A DNA stretch of 64,000 nucleotides from Leptobrachium leishanense (taxonomy: Eukaryota; Chordata; Amphibia; Anura; Megophryidae): contig CM019064.1 in the NCBI GenBank assembly GCA_009667805.1, positions 379,685,120 through 379,749,119 of the forward strand. The letters are read 5' to 3'. The translations under genes and the position numbers were made by a program. How positions within the stretch are numbered: position 1 is the stretch's first letter; each line of letters begins with the position of its first letter. Under the pieces are notes generated by a model. It was not told the DNA's origin. It worked only from the letters and a program-made list of their open reading frames with translations, and did no database searches. Shown in pieces: positions 12,602 to 23,287 of this stretch.

Positions 12602-13757
12602 CTGTCATGCTCCATGGTACAGGGTTCATGGGAAGAGCCCAGGATGCAGGAATAAGAGGCACTGAGGTAACTGATACAAATAAAGTGGGGTTTATTGCAG
12701 AAGGCAGATAATACACAGGCAAAAGAAGGAGACAGTGGGTACTCTGAGAGGCACAGAGGACTGGGCAACAAAGGGACCAGGGGAAGCAGGACTGGTCGTG
12801 GTTCAGCAGGAGATCGATTGCAGGGCTGGAACAAGGCAGGTGGGTTGCAGGACTAGGATACAGGAGGCAGAGGCTGGACTGGAGCAAAGGGAAGCTGAGG
12901 CAGAACTGGGGCACAGGTAGTTAGACACAAAGGTTTAGTGGAGGTTTTGGATATGATAGTTTCTGATGGTGCGGGGTCTGTTGCAGTAGAAGGATCTGTA
13001 GCAAGGTATTGGAGTAGTAGCAGGATCTGTAACAGGAGGCCCAGTAAGTTTGGGATACACCATGAATTCCTAACAAATGCAAAGGCGTTGTGGATAGGGC
13101 TCACATCACTTAAATAGGAGGACCAAGTCTCAATAGGAAAAGTGACTCCACCTGTTGATCTCTTGAGGTAGAAGACAAGGGATGGAGGTGACATGGAGCC
13201 GATTACAGATCAGCAAACTAGAAAGGAAGGAGTGGAATGACCCAAGTGGACAAGGTGGAAAAGAATCAAGATCTCGAAGAGTCAACACAGTTCTTCTTTA
13301 TTCTACAAAATGCCATGTTTGCCAAGCACCCGCTGGACTGCAAATTCAAGTCCAGAACACCACTGTTTGCAGGACACAGAGGATCTCAATGGCAGCACCT
13401 CCTTTAGCTGCACCATGCTTCTTCCTGCTTGATCCAACACACAATTCATTCAGAGATGGAGAGCTCTGAATTATCAGATGAACAACAAAGCACAGTTCCG
13501 AGCTGCAGGACAAGTAACCAGAATATACTATATCCCAGAATATCGGCCACTGAATGTTTGACTCAGGGTCCATATCATGCAGCTTCTGCTCTGCTCTCAC
13601 TCAGGCTGCATGCTCAGGGGCAGACTATGGACAGGCAGTAAAGAAACAGACACCTGGCAGCCACACATAACAATGTAGTGAGGGATACACAGGGGACCAG
13701 AAACAGGATGGGAAATTCCCACAGAACCTGCAAACCCAGCTGTGACAGATATCTGAT
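12602..13757 (-). mobile_element. LTR-like block, minus orientation
   Basis: On the minus strand this reads like one or two retrotransposon LTRs: TGTCAGGGAATCAG at 13757 downward, then TGTCACCTCCATCC near 13192, an upstream cctatttaagtgatg promoter-like word, a gcaataaaccccac poly(A)-signal region near 12695, and an end in ggagcatgaca at 12603. There is no gag or pol next to it. The family is not recognised; LTR is an inference from terminal TG/CA and signal order. Open frames through it are low-complexity and not supported as genes. Confidence 0.4.
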
Positions 13758-14239
13758 TCCCTGACAATATGCTTTATGGACTGATTATCCTGTTATGCTC
13801 TGCCAGCCTGATGGCTGTGCATAGTGGGAAATCCAGTCCCTTAGAAATTAGCACAGGATTCCCTAACAGTAATATTTGCTATTCACCAGCTCACTGCTTG
13901 CTTCCTACAGTCCTCCATGTTGTCAGCTGCCCTGTGGGAGGTCCCTCACTGCTCTTCCAGCTTGCTCAGTGTAATTCCACTCTGTTTGGAAATGAGCCAA
14001 TAACACTGGGGAACAATTTAGAACTTATTTTCTGTTGAGTTCGATAATTCAGCTGTTTCAGACTAAATTAGGCATGCTGATTTCAAAACTGCAGTTACTT
14101 TTCTTCTATCACATCAGATTTTTTTATTTACAGTTTACCTGAATGTGATTACTCCCACCTGGATGTTTGGGAGCACAAGTGCTCTATTGGCTGAGAGTGG
14201 ACCTCCCTCGGGTGGGGGCAACCTTGGCGACTTGTCTCT
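13758..14239. other. Unassigned stretch
   Basis: No domain or repeat recognised. Confidence 0.35.
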
Positions 14240-14460
14240 ACATTTCAGTTACACGTGCGACAGTGTGGTGAGAGGGTGTGTATAACTGTGTATTTAGTGA
14301 ACCGTATTCTCAGATTGTACGCTCTTGAGCAGGGTCCTCCCTCCTTCTGTTCCGTGTGTGTGTAACCTGTATGTATATTTGTTATTCTGTCTCTCCCATT
14401 GTACAGCACTAAGGAATTTATTGGCGTTTTATAAATACTTGTAACTGTAACTGTATTCTG
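14240..14460 (+). repeat. LINE/SINE-like 3' tail
   Basis: Contains cagattgtacgctcttgagc, then tgtacagcactaaggaattt, attggcgttttataaatact, and a short taactgtaactg tail. This is the same organisation as the L2-like 3' ends at 1390 and 3270, but more distant. No coding part is left. Confidence 0.6.
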
Positions 14461-14530
14461 AAAGTCTGTATACAAGGAGTATGCAGAATTATTTTTTTTA
14501 TTTGCATACTTATTTCCTTTCCTTCAGATC

Positions 14531-14877
14531 ATGTCTGCCTCTGCTATTTCTCGTCGTAAGTGCCAAATCAGCCCTGATTCCTTTTGTTATATCTGTGGCA
14601 GTTTCACCGTTCCCAGTCAAAGGGTGAACATCAGCGCATTGGTCAGGAAAGCCTATGTTGCATATTTCAAAGTAAAACTTGGTGATCAAGATAAGTCTTG
14701 GGCCCCTCACAAGGTGTACAAGCAGTGAGTCGAGAGTTTACGGATGTGGACGAAGGGAACATGTGATAAGTTGCCATTTGATATACCTTTGGTTTGGCGA
14801 GGGCCCACAGATCATTCCAGTGACTGTTACTTCTGTACGATTCCACCAAGATTTGAAGGTCATAGAGGAACGGTATC
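14531..14877 (+). pseudogene. Broken cysteine-rich coding relic
   Basis: Frame one (14531 on) encodes RRKCQISPDSFCYICGSF, then ISALVRKAYVAYFKVKLG, DQDKSWAPHKVYKQ and a stop, continuing in the same frame as VESLRMWTKGTCDKLPFDIP and VWRE. A shift to another frame then gives GPTDHSSDCYFC. This order of C-x2-C, DQDKSWAPH, TC-VESL-WTKG, mPMVWREP-DH and DCYFC matches a family of uncharacterised proteins found in insects and some vertebrates, many of them multicopy and possibly transposon-borne. A cysteine codon has become the TGA stop. A tttccttccttcag-like tract precedes it, so it may derive from an internal exon. Function unknown; identification is from memory of the motif pattern, without a search. 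Confidence 0.6.
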
Positions 14878-15499
14878 AGGGTAGATGGGATGAACATACT
14901 GTATGATGGCTGACTATTGCTGGAGCATCAGGCGAGATTGAACACCGCAGGAAAAGCTATAAGCGTAAATTTGTATCTTAAATGCTACCTAACTTGACTA
15001 ATTGCACCCAATTGGACTTTTAGGTTAAATTTGAATTTGCCATTCAGGTAATTTTTTCATTATTTTCCATTGTGTGCACATTTTCTATGTTTTTTGAGAC
15101 AAAGGGAGGGGGTCCTGTACCTTAAAAAATTGACATGATAGAGAAAAATTGGGGTAATTTTTGTATTCAGATGCCGCCAGTTAGTCAAAAACAAGTGTTC
15201 CCCGGTGTAATAGCATTGTTCATAAAGTGGACGTTTTTATACCGTGACCTTATGGAAACTTAATGGCTGGAGGCTGAACCCTCTTGTACAGAGGGATAGA
15301 GCATGTGTGAAATGCTTTCAGGAAGGACAGATGACAAAATCATCCATATGTGCAAGCTCAGCTGCTACTGTATTGCTGCCAACAGCTGGGAGTGAGAATA
15401 AACGCTTATCAGGCTTTGTTTGCTGCCATAATGGAGGAGACTCCACTGTCCACATATCTTTAACGAATCTACAGCGTATGATAACGTATGAACGAATCT
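14878..15499. other. Probable continuation of the relic, decayed
   Basis: AT-rich sequence with short blocks that could continue the 14531 coding relic, but no motif is secure. Nothing else seen. Confidence 0.3.
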
Positions 15500-15552
15500 T
15501 CAGCGCTGCGGAATATGCTGGCGCTTTATAAATAAAGAATAATAATAATAAT
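15500..15552 (+). repeat. L2-like LINE 3' terminus, very short
   Basis: cagcgctgcggaatatgctg followed by gcgctttataaataaagaat and a run of aat units, the exact 3' terminus of the L2-like family at 1400-1450 and 3275-3307. Extreme 5' truncation. Confidence 0.85.
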
Positions 15553-16529
15553 CTAGCCCATTCACTAATTTTATACATACAGTCTTATTGCTTAATATAA
15601 AAAGTAATTTATTTTGCGTCTCATTTGTTAAAGTATTAAATATATCTGATTATCTGAAAAGTATTCACCTTCCGCTTTGTTATTAATAAATAATGTGCTG
15701 TGGGTGTGTTGTGCACGTACATAATCATGTCAATATCTTACAACCTTAATTCCTTTTAATGCACCAGATTGCACTGCTTCTGCATAAAGAGCATACTTGT
15801 GCCCCGTGCCTTAACTTGTCCATTGTCTAATTTCAGAACCCACACTTTTTTTTCAACATGATACTGCACTATTCTGCAGTTTATTATTCAAACACCTGAA
15901 AAATAATATTATTATTCCCTATAACCAACCTAGACTTCTGCTTACAGGAGACTGCTGACTCATCCTGACCAACATGTTTATCTCTTTTTTTTCCCTTTCT
16001 TCATTAGTCTAATAACTAAACCATTGAAACAGCTCAGCTTTAATTTTGCAGAAGTGAAAAATTATATACAAATATAGATCTATAAACTTTGCTTAGTGTA
16101 AGAACTGATTTTACTCAAGATAACACAGCAAATAATTGATAAATCAATCAAGGTTTGTAATAACAACTTAAACGCAATGCTTTTTCCTCTTTTCTATGTA
16201 ATCAGATTTTATTGAGCTTAAACAAGCAACATCACTGCTTTATCACATGGTGATATTTTATGGGGAAATACATTGTATGAACTAAAATTGGATAGTTTAC
16301 AAAATAAAACCTATTGAAATGGAAAATCAGTAGATTGCAGATATATCCGGAATTTGAGAGGCTCCCAAAGCTGTAATTCGGGTATTTTTTTATTAGCAAA
16401 TCTACCACACTAAGCAAGGCTAGACTTGTACTCTGACATTAATTGTTGGATGGAATTTGATTACTTGAACAATCCCTACATTGCTCCTTTGACACTGATG
16501 CATATCAGTGCCTTTTAGCTACTAGAAGT
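15553..16529. other. AT-rich intergenic DNA, nothing recognised
   Basis: No gene, tandem array or repeat edge recognised. Confidence 0.4.
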
Positions 16530-17110
16530 CGTTTGAATGTTCTTCTTATATCCCTTCAAGTCAGACAATTTTTTTGCCCTAAATTAAAACCACCTAGTAG
16601 GCTCCTAGCCCGTATCTTATATAAATGGCAGGCCACTGCTTATATTTTGAAAATCGGTAGGTCAACAGCAAAGTTTCTTTGAGACCTAATTTTCCATTTT
16701 TATATTTCTAATGTATATAATCTTGACCATTTGTCTGGTGCAATACCTCCCATCTCCTCCATTCCTAACTATTTAGCTTTAAAATTTAAAATCCGACTTT
16801 AACCCTCAAATTCAGCACTTCTTTATGCTCCTATCTCTTTGAAGGAATTTGTTGCTGACCCGAAGTCCACAAAGAACCAGAAAAGTCCATGGCCAGATGG
16901 TCTGCCAGTAGAGTATCTTAAGGCCTTCCTTGAAATCTGGAGTCTTTCAATTCCATATGCAATTCCCATACTTTCTCTAGCTTCTGCATGGCCTTGGAAA
17001 GACCACGTGGATTGCAAAACTACCACCTTATCTAGCTTCTCAATAGAGACATTAAATTGTTAGCAAAGATATTAGCTGACCGTCTCGAAACATACCATCA
17101 GCTTGGCAAT
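16530..17110 (+). pseudogene. L1-like reverse transcriptase fragment
   Basis: The + strand encodes STKNQKSPWPDGLPVEYLKAF (16866-16930), the counterpart of the KTGKCPGPDGLPLNYYKRF segment in the fuller ORF2 at 23288-27138, and about 100 bases later, in a shifted frame, LLNRDIKLLAKILADRLE (17040-17095), the counterpart of SLLNCDLKLFAKILASRL. Upstream the resemblance fades at about 16530. Catalytic boxes and both ends are missing. A decayed piece of a Tx1/L1-like LINE, + orientation, lying just outside the BEL/Pao left LTR. Confidence 0.75.
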
Positions 17111-17760
17111 TATAACTATTAAGTGAACTTTGTGTGATTTTGTCTCGCCAACTCTTCCTGCTGATTGCTACACTTTGGGGGACAAATGGAAACAATCGCT
17201 GACACTTCAATTAAGTGCCTGCCTTAGAATCTATAAGAATTTTAAAACAAAGAATTATTGAAACATTGAGACTGCTGATTCCGCTGCCATAATATTTGAC
17301 TAATATTTGTCTCCAGGTTAATATCAGTTAAGCTCTTTTGTTTTGGTAAGTCCAGCTAGTGGTCATTTTAAGAAACTGCAGGCAATTTAGTAACCAGGAA
17401 CTAAACAGCTCTTAGAAATCCAGGAAGTGTAAGCTAACTGGTGTCTGTTATGTGGTGAGCAGATGAATAGTCCTGAATGGACAATCTCCATTAACCCTTG
17501 TCTTTTGAGCATTCTGAAGAGCAATAGCTGTAAGTTTACTTACCTTATCTGCTTCCATCAACACATGTTGCTGTTTCTAATGTGTAGAGTGGGTGTAATG
17601 TTGCCATTTAAATACATAGCATGTTATCATATGTTTTTCTATGTACAGTATATCCTTAATACAGGTCGATTCAAAGAAAGGTGAAACTCAGGAGAATGAC
17701 TGGAGAAGTGAAAACTCTACGTCAAAATAGCCAAACCAGAAAAACTCTCCCATTTATCTC

Positions 17761-17986
17761 CAGGGCTGTCTTTAATATTGACTGGACCCTGGGCAACCAT
17801 GTTCTTGGCCCCCCCCCCCATAGGAATTTTACTCTCCATCCCATCCTTAAAAAAAAAAAAACCACACACAGATTACATTTTATGAAACAAGCCTATTTAT
17901 TTGTTTTATAATTTTTTTTTACAATTACACATCCTAAATACACAGTGAGAAAAACACAATATCTCTGTGTGTACACATCATGCACA

Positions 17987-18023
<37 letters not shown>

Positions 18024-19132
18024 TATTGTATATATACATCCTTTGTGCACGTACACATCCAATGTACACATTCTATATACTGTACATGTACACATAATAT
18101 ATACATCATATACAGACTTGCATCATATACACATTTCCACATTATATATATACACTTACGCATAATATACACTTGATATTTACATCACACACATTTCCAC
18201 ACCATATATACACACATAATCTACACATCACACACATCATATATGCACAATTTACACTAACACACATTATATATACATAATCTACACATCACACAGACAC
18301 ACACACATATACAAAATCTACACATCACACAGACACACACACATATACATAATCTACACATCACACACATCATATGTGCACAATTTACACTAACACACAT
18401 TATATATACATAAACTACACACAGACACACACATATATACATAATCTACACATCACACATACACACATATACATAATCTACACATCACACACATACACAT
18501 ATATATATACATAATCTACACATCACACACATCATATATGCACAATTTACACTAACACACATTATATATACATAAACTACACATCACACAGACACACACA
18601 CATATATATACATAATCTACACATCACACATCACAGACACACATATATACATAATCTACACATCACACACACACACATATATATACATAATTTACACATC
18701 ACACATATATACATAATTTACACAACACACACACACCATCTATATACAAATTAACATGTGACACAGACAAGCTGGAGGGGTGGGGGAACAGGGGGTCTTG
18801 TAAGCAGAGCCCTGCTTCTTACTTCATGCTGCTGTAGTCTCTCAGACAGGCTGGCAGGGCAGAGCACTGACTACTTCCTGAATCCAGGATCTTCTTGCGG
18901 GGGAACTGCATGTTGAAGAGAAGGGGGAGGAGCCAAACGCAGCTCCCAAGATGCATCCCTCTCTCGTGCGGCCTCACCTCCTCGCTGTGGTCACTTGTCA
19001 CCATCACCACGGAGGGGAGGCATCCTGTGACACCACGATTTTTGCGGGCTCAAGAGCAGCTGCTTTGGGCCCCATAACACTGACTGGGCCCAGGGCAGCT
19101 GCCCCTTTTGCCCTGCGCTAAAGACGGCCCTG
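17761..19132. mobile_element. Non-autonomous hAT element inside the MITE
   Basis: Starts CAGGGCTGTCTTTAATATTG and ends gcgctaaagacggccctg, short terminal inverted repeats, flanked by a perfect 8-bp target duplication TTTATCTC (17753-17760 and 19133-19140). The uninterrupted MITE copy at 48290 shows the single tttatctc, so this is an empty-site proof. 1372 bp, no transposase; about 750 bp of it is a CA/TA-rich array. Confidence 0.95.
17985..18760 (+). repeat. CA/TA-rich minisatellite
   Basis: A short TA run (17990-18020) followed by imperfect repeats of cacatcacacacatcat, atatacataatcta and related words with a period of roughly 30-70 bases. Translated open frames through it are low-complexity and spurious. 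Confidence 0.9.
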
Positions 19133-19542
19133 TTTATCTCACTTTCCAAATCAGCTATTTGGACTAAATTGTTCTCTTCTCTTACCAGTTCTCCTGGTTT
19201 TCACCTCTCTCTGAATAACCCTGAGTGTCTCATATGATGTTCAGATATGTGCAATGACAACAGTATTTCTGTATTTATTTGGTTGTGTTTGAACATGTAT
19301 AGTTAGAGACTAATTGTACATTATAATTCTTTTACTTTAGTTTCACTATAATCCATCGTAGAGTTTGATTTTTCTTCAATAAAGATTGGAATTGAAACTT
19401 AACTTCTTCGTGACTCTATGATAGATGAAGTTTAGCTGGCTGTCAAACTTCGCAAAAGTGACACGTGGAGGGAGGACAACACAGTGAAAAGCTATTTAAA
19501 GATCACTCAAAGGCAAGCATCAAGTTTAAAACAAAGGAAAAA

Positions 19543-20500
19543 AATGGAGGCTAAATTCAGCAAATCTAGGAAATCTTCATCGGTCAATTCTAAGAGCACC
19601 ACTTCAAGATCTCCAGCTAGTGATGCAGCGGCAAGAGCAAGAGCTGTGGCTGAAGGGGCATGAGCACGTGCGTCGTTTGCAGGAAGAGAGCTGGCCATGA
19701 AAAAAGAAAAAGCATGGTTAGAATCAGAGAAAGCCATATTAGAGGCCACACTGGAAGAATTACAAGCAGAAAAGGAGGCAGCGGCTGCGCAGGCTGAGGC
19801 TGAAATTCTAGAGGCTGCAGCAGAGGTGGGTGAATATCACAATGATTCCAAAAGCAGTTCAGACACACCCCTAACTGTACAAGAATGTTGAAGATCAAAG
19901 TAAATGGGTTACCATTGACAGCATCTCCAGAAATTCATTGCAGAGCAAAACGAATCTGTCGCCAGCAACACATGATGTCACTCAGGTGAATCATTCACGC
20001 TACGATGACACCGCTTCACACGTTGTAACTGATGAACAGTCAAAGAGGGGTGAGGTCACAAAACCAGCTGGATCACCAATTACCCAAGTTCAAAGTTTCC
20101 AGTTGTCAAACACCCACATCATTAATCGATCGCCTTTCAAGAGTGAGGTACCTTCACCTAATTCTATCAGTGTTCCTCATCAGCCTTCCTTCGTACACCG
20201 CAAGCAGATCCTACCCAAGCAGCCTGCATGACAGACTTTGCAAAATATCTGGCATGCAGAGAACTTGTTACGACTGGGCTAACAAAGTTTGATGACCATC
20301 CAGAAAATTATAGAGCGTGGCAAGCTTCTTTCCTTAATGTGATAAATGGACTGGAGTTGACGGCGAGTGAGGAACTGGACCTACTAGCAAAGTGGCTTGG
20401 CAAAGAGTCGTCAGAGTATGTCAAGCGTTTCAGATCTGTACACATCAACAACCCCAGAAATGCCCTGCAAATGGTCTGGGACAGACTTAACGAATGATAT
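19543..20500 (+). pseudogene. BEL/Pao gag, N-terminal region, broken
   Basis: From ATG 19543 the frame gives a serine-rich start (SRKSSSVNSKSTTSRSP), an in-frame stop after VAEGA, and then a long alanine/glutamate-rich coiled coil (KKEKAWLESEKAILEATLEE, 19697-19890), typical of the N terminus of BEL/Pao Gag in vertebrates. After further breaks, 20228-20497 encodes DFAKYLACRELVTTGLTKFD and FLNVINGLELTASEELDLL, the conserved Gag core that also occurs in Pao-type elements. Several stops and at least one frameshift make it non-functional. Confidence 0.85.
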
Positions 20501-20889
20501 GCAGCCCCAGAGATTGTAGAAAGCGCACTTTTAGTAAACTTGACACTTTTCCCGATATTTCTAACAAAGATAATTTGAAGTTAAGAGAACTCTGAGATCT
20601 CCTTATGGAGTTACAGTCCGCATAAGATTATGGATACTTACAAGTTCTCTCCTACCTAGACACTGCCCGTGGTGTCAACCCGATTGTTGATAAATTGCCG
20701 TATAATCTGCTGGAGAAGTGGGTTTCCATTGGATCAAGGTACAAAGATGATTACAAAGTGCCCTTTCCTCCATTTTCTTTCTTTACACAGTTTGTATGTC
20801 GTGAAGCCAGGACACGGAATGATCCCAGCTTCAAGTTATCTATCAACAACACCACGACTCCCTAGTATGAGAAGCCCTCAGTTAGGAAC

Positions 20890-22125
20890 ATGGCATTCCA
20901 AGGTTTCATATCTGCGCACAAGACAGATATAACCACTTCACTGGAATCTCAAGCTGACAACATGAAACAGAGAGAAGATATAACAAAAAACTGTCCTATT
21001 CATAACAAACCCCACCCCCTTGCAAAGTGCAGAGTATTCAGAGCAAAGCCCATTGAGGAACGCAGAACGTATCTCAAAGAAAATAATGTGTGTTTTAGAT
21101 GTTGTGCATCAACCTCTCATTTAGCCAGAGACTGCAGAACACCACTGAAATGCAAAGAATGTGAAAGTGAACGTCATTCCACAGCTATGCATCTGGGTCC
21201 AATGCCTCGAACATTAACGCCTGCAGAACAAGAACATACAGAACAAGAAAGGGAAAAGGAAGAGAACCTTGGTCACTCAGCTGCTATAAGTTCTCCATGC
21301 ACAGAGGTATGTGGCAAAAATCAGTTTGCTCGTTCTTGCTCAAAAATATGCTTAGTGAAAGTATGTAGGAAAGAACAACCAGAACACGTAGTCAGCATGT
21401 ATGCAATCCTTGATGACCAAAGTAATCGCTCCTTGGCTCGTTCAGAAGTCTTTGACTTATTCGACGTTCAAAGCAGCCCACTTCCTTACTCGCACAGAAC
21501 CTGTACAGGCGTCATGGAGACGATGGGAAGGAAAACGCATGGATTCCAGATAGAAGCAGTTAGTGGAGGAGTGAGCATCGATCTTCCTCCACTTATCGAA
21601 TGCAATGAAATCCTTGACAATAGGTCTGAAATACCAACCCCAGAGGTAGCACTTTGTTATCCACATTTGAAATCTATTGCTAGATTCATTCCAGAACTAG
21701 ATTCAAAGTCCCAAATCCTGCTTCTGTTAGGGAGAGATGTCATTAGAGTGCATATGGTCCGACAGCAAATTAACGGCCCTCACAATTCCCCCTTTGCAAA
21801 AAAACTTGATCTAGGCTGGGTCCTGCTTGGCGAAGTTTGTCTTGGTAGTACACATAAGCCGAGCGTAAACAGTTTTAGAACACAAATACTAGAGAATGGC
21901 AGACCTTCCTTTCTTAATCCTTGTGCAAGCCATATTTCATCCAAAGAGAAGACAAAACATGGTGGGGAGTCCAACCAGCGTAATCGTCCAAATATAGTTA
22001 CAAAGGCCCAGAAGACATCTAATGACATTGGACACACAGTGTTCGAGAGAACTAAAGATGACAACAAATGTGCTCTCTTCTTTGAAGACCACGTGTTTTA
22101 TAAAGACTATGGAGAAGGACTTTAA
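20890..22125 (+). pseudogene. BEL/Pao gag-pol: zinc knuckles and protease
   Basis: An open frame of 411 codons. Residues about 35-100 hold cysteine/histidine-rich nucleic-acid-binding motifs (CPIHNKPHPLAKC; CFRCCASTSHLARDC; CKECESERH), and about 170-310 is an aspartic protease of the A17 type found in BEL/Pao elements (ILDDQSNRSLA as active-site region, LLLLGRDVI later). The frame then reads GWVLLGEVCLG, the usual start of pol, but ends about 80 codons on. No reverse transcriptase motif follows. The frame lies after two broken gag pieces, so it would not be expressed as a normal polyprotein. Confidence 0.88.
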
Positions 22126-22427
22126 CAAAGATGAAGTAAACTTCTGGGTCCGCTGGAAAGAATACCCTCCCATCTTGCAAAAAGATGCAAATAGACTGAA
22201 TCTTCAATCATGCTAATCTTCAAATTGGAGATATTGTTCTATTGAAATACAGTACCCTTTCTCGCAATGAGTGGCCAATGGCTATGATCACCAATACTTT
22301 CCCAAGCACCGATGGATGTGTGAGGAAAGTAAAGACAACGTCTCAATCTCTCAGGTCATTTTGTTTTTTTAAAAGAAGGACTGAAATATAATTATTATAG
22401 TGAAGTCTAACGACTTCAGGCGGGGAG
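22126..22427 (+). pseudogene. BEL/Pao pol C-terminal tail and polypurine tract
   Basis: In another frame 22215-22345 encodes LQIGDIVLLKYSTLSRNEWP followed by MAMITNTFPSTDGCVRKVK, the C-terminal domain that normally follows the integrase of BEL/Pao Pol. It directly follows the protease region, so about 3-4 kb of pol has been lost by internal deletion, with the joint between about 22100 and 22215. 22414-22427 is the polypurine tract that abuts the right LTR. Confidence 0.82.
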
Positions 22428-23287
22428 TGTTCTGTCTCCAGGTTAATATCAGTTAAGCTCTTTTGTTTTGGTAAGTCCAGCTAGTGGTCATTTTAAGAAA
22501 CTGCAGGCAATTTAGAAACCAGGAAGTAAACAGCTCTTAGAAATCCAGGAAGTGTAAGCTAACTCGTGTCTGTTATGTGGTGAGCAGATGAATAGTCCTG
22601 AATGGACAATCTCCATTAACCCTTGTCTTTTGAGCATTCTGAAGAGCAATAGCTGTAAGTTTACTTACCTTATCTGCTTCCATCAACACATATTGCTGTT
22701 TCTAATGTGTAGAGTGGATGTATTGTTGCCATTTAAATACATAGCATGTTATATGTTTTTCTATGTACAGTATATCCTTAATAGCCTCATATGATGTCCA
22801 GATTTGTGTGCAATTGAACAACAGTATTTTCTGATTATATTTGGTTGTATTTGAACATGAGTTAGAGACTAATTGTACATTATAATTCTTTTATTTTAGT
22901 TTTACTATAATCCATCGTTAGGAGTTTATGATTTTTCTTCAATAAAGATTGGAATTGAAATTTTTTTTTTTGTGAATATATGTTTATTTTGTTTAAAAAA
23001 AAGGAAAAAGAATATAAACGTTTGTAAAACATCACATGACTCGGCACGCAGGCCAGTCAAAAAACATACTTTGCAGTAATATATATAAAGGAGGGGGGGG
23101 GTGAAAGAGGGTAGAATGGGGTGGGAGGGGTGGATAAGAGGCTATGACACTCAGCATGGTTTAGTGAAGGTAGGAGACACAGTACATGCAATACCCATTA
23201 TAGAAGGATTGTGTGCGCCGATACCACCTAAAAGATCAGTGTTGAACCGTCTCAGAAATGGGCCACAGAACGTCCGCACGTTCTCCT

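Larger units (their letters stand above)
17662..19228. mobile_element. Mariner-like MITE in the left LTR
   Basis: Without the later hAT insertion this is a MITE of about 190 bp with ends gattcaaagaaaggtgaaac and cacctctctctgaataaccc. The right LTR lacks it: there cttaata is followed directly by gcctcatatgatg. A second, uninterrupted copy lies at 48220-48390 and a fragment at 42345-42415. TA at the left edge suggests a Tc1/mariner-type target, not proven. Confidence 0.8.
17305..19483 (+). repeat. Left LTR of the BEL/Pao element
   Basis: 17305-17661 and 19229-19483 align with 22428-22790 and on to 29506. Shared landmarks: tctccaggttaatatcagtt at the start, gaatggacaatctccattaa, a ttaaatacatagcatg TATA-like zone, caataaagattggaattg as poly(A) signal, and cttcgtgactctatgatag near the end. 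The edge at 19483 is set where similarity with the right LTR stops (aca then gtg). It contains the intact equivalent (19388-19400) of the site into which the L1-like element went in the right LTR. Confidence 0.88.

Noticed and set aside
12586..13194. Proline/leucine-rich open frames
   Set aside because: They fall in an LTR-like block read backward and lack any domain.
17967..18442. Open frames in the CA/TA array
   Set aside because: They consist of repeated Tyr-Ile and Val-Cys type residues dictated by the microsatellite; no start context or domain.
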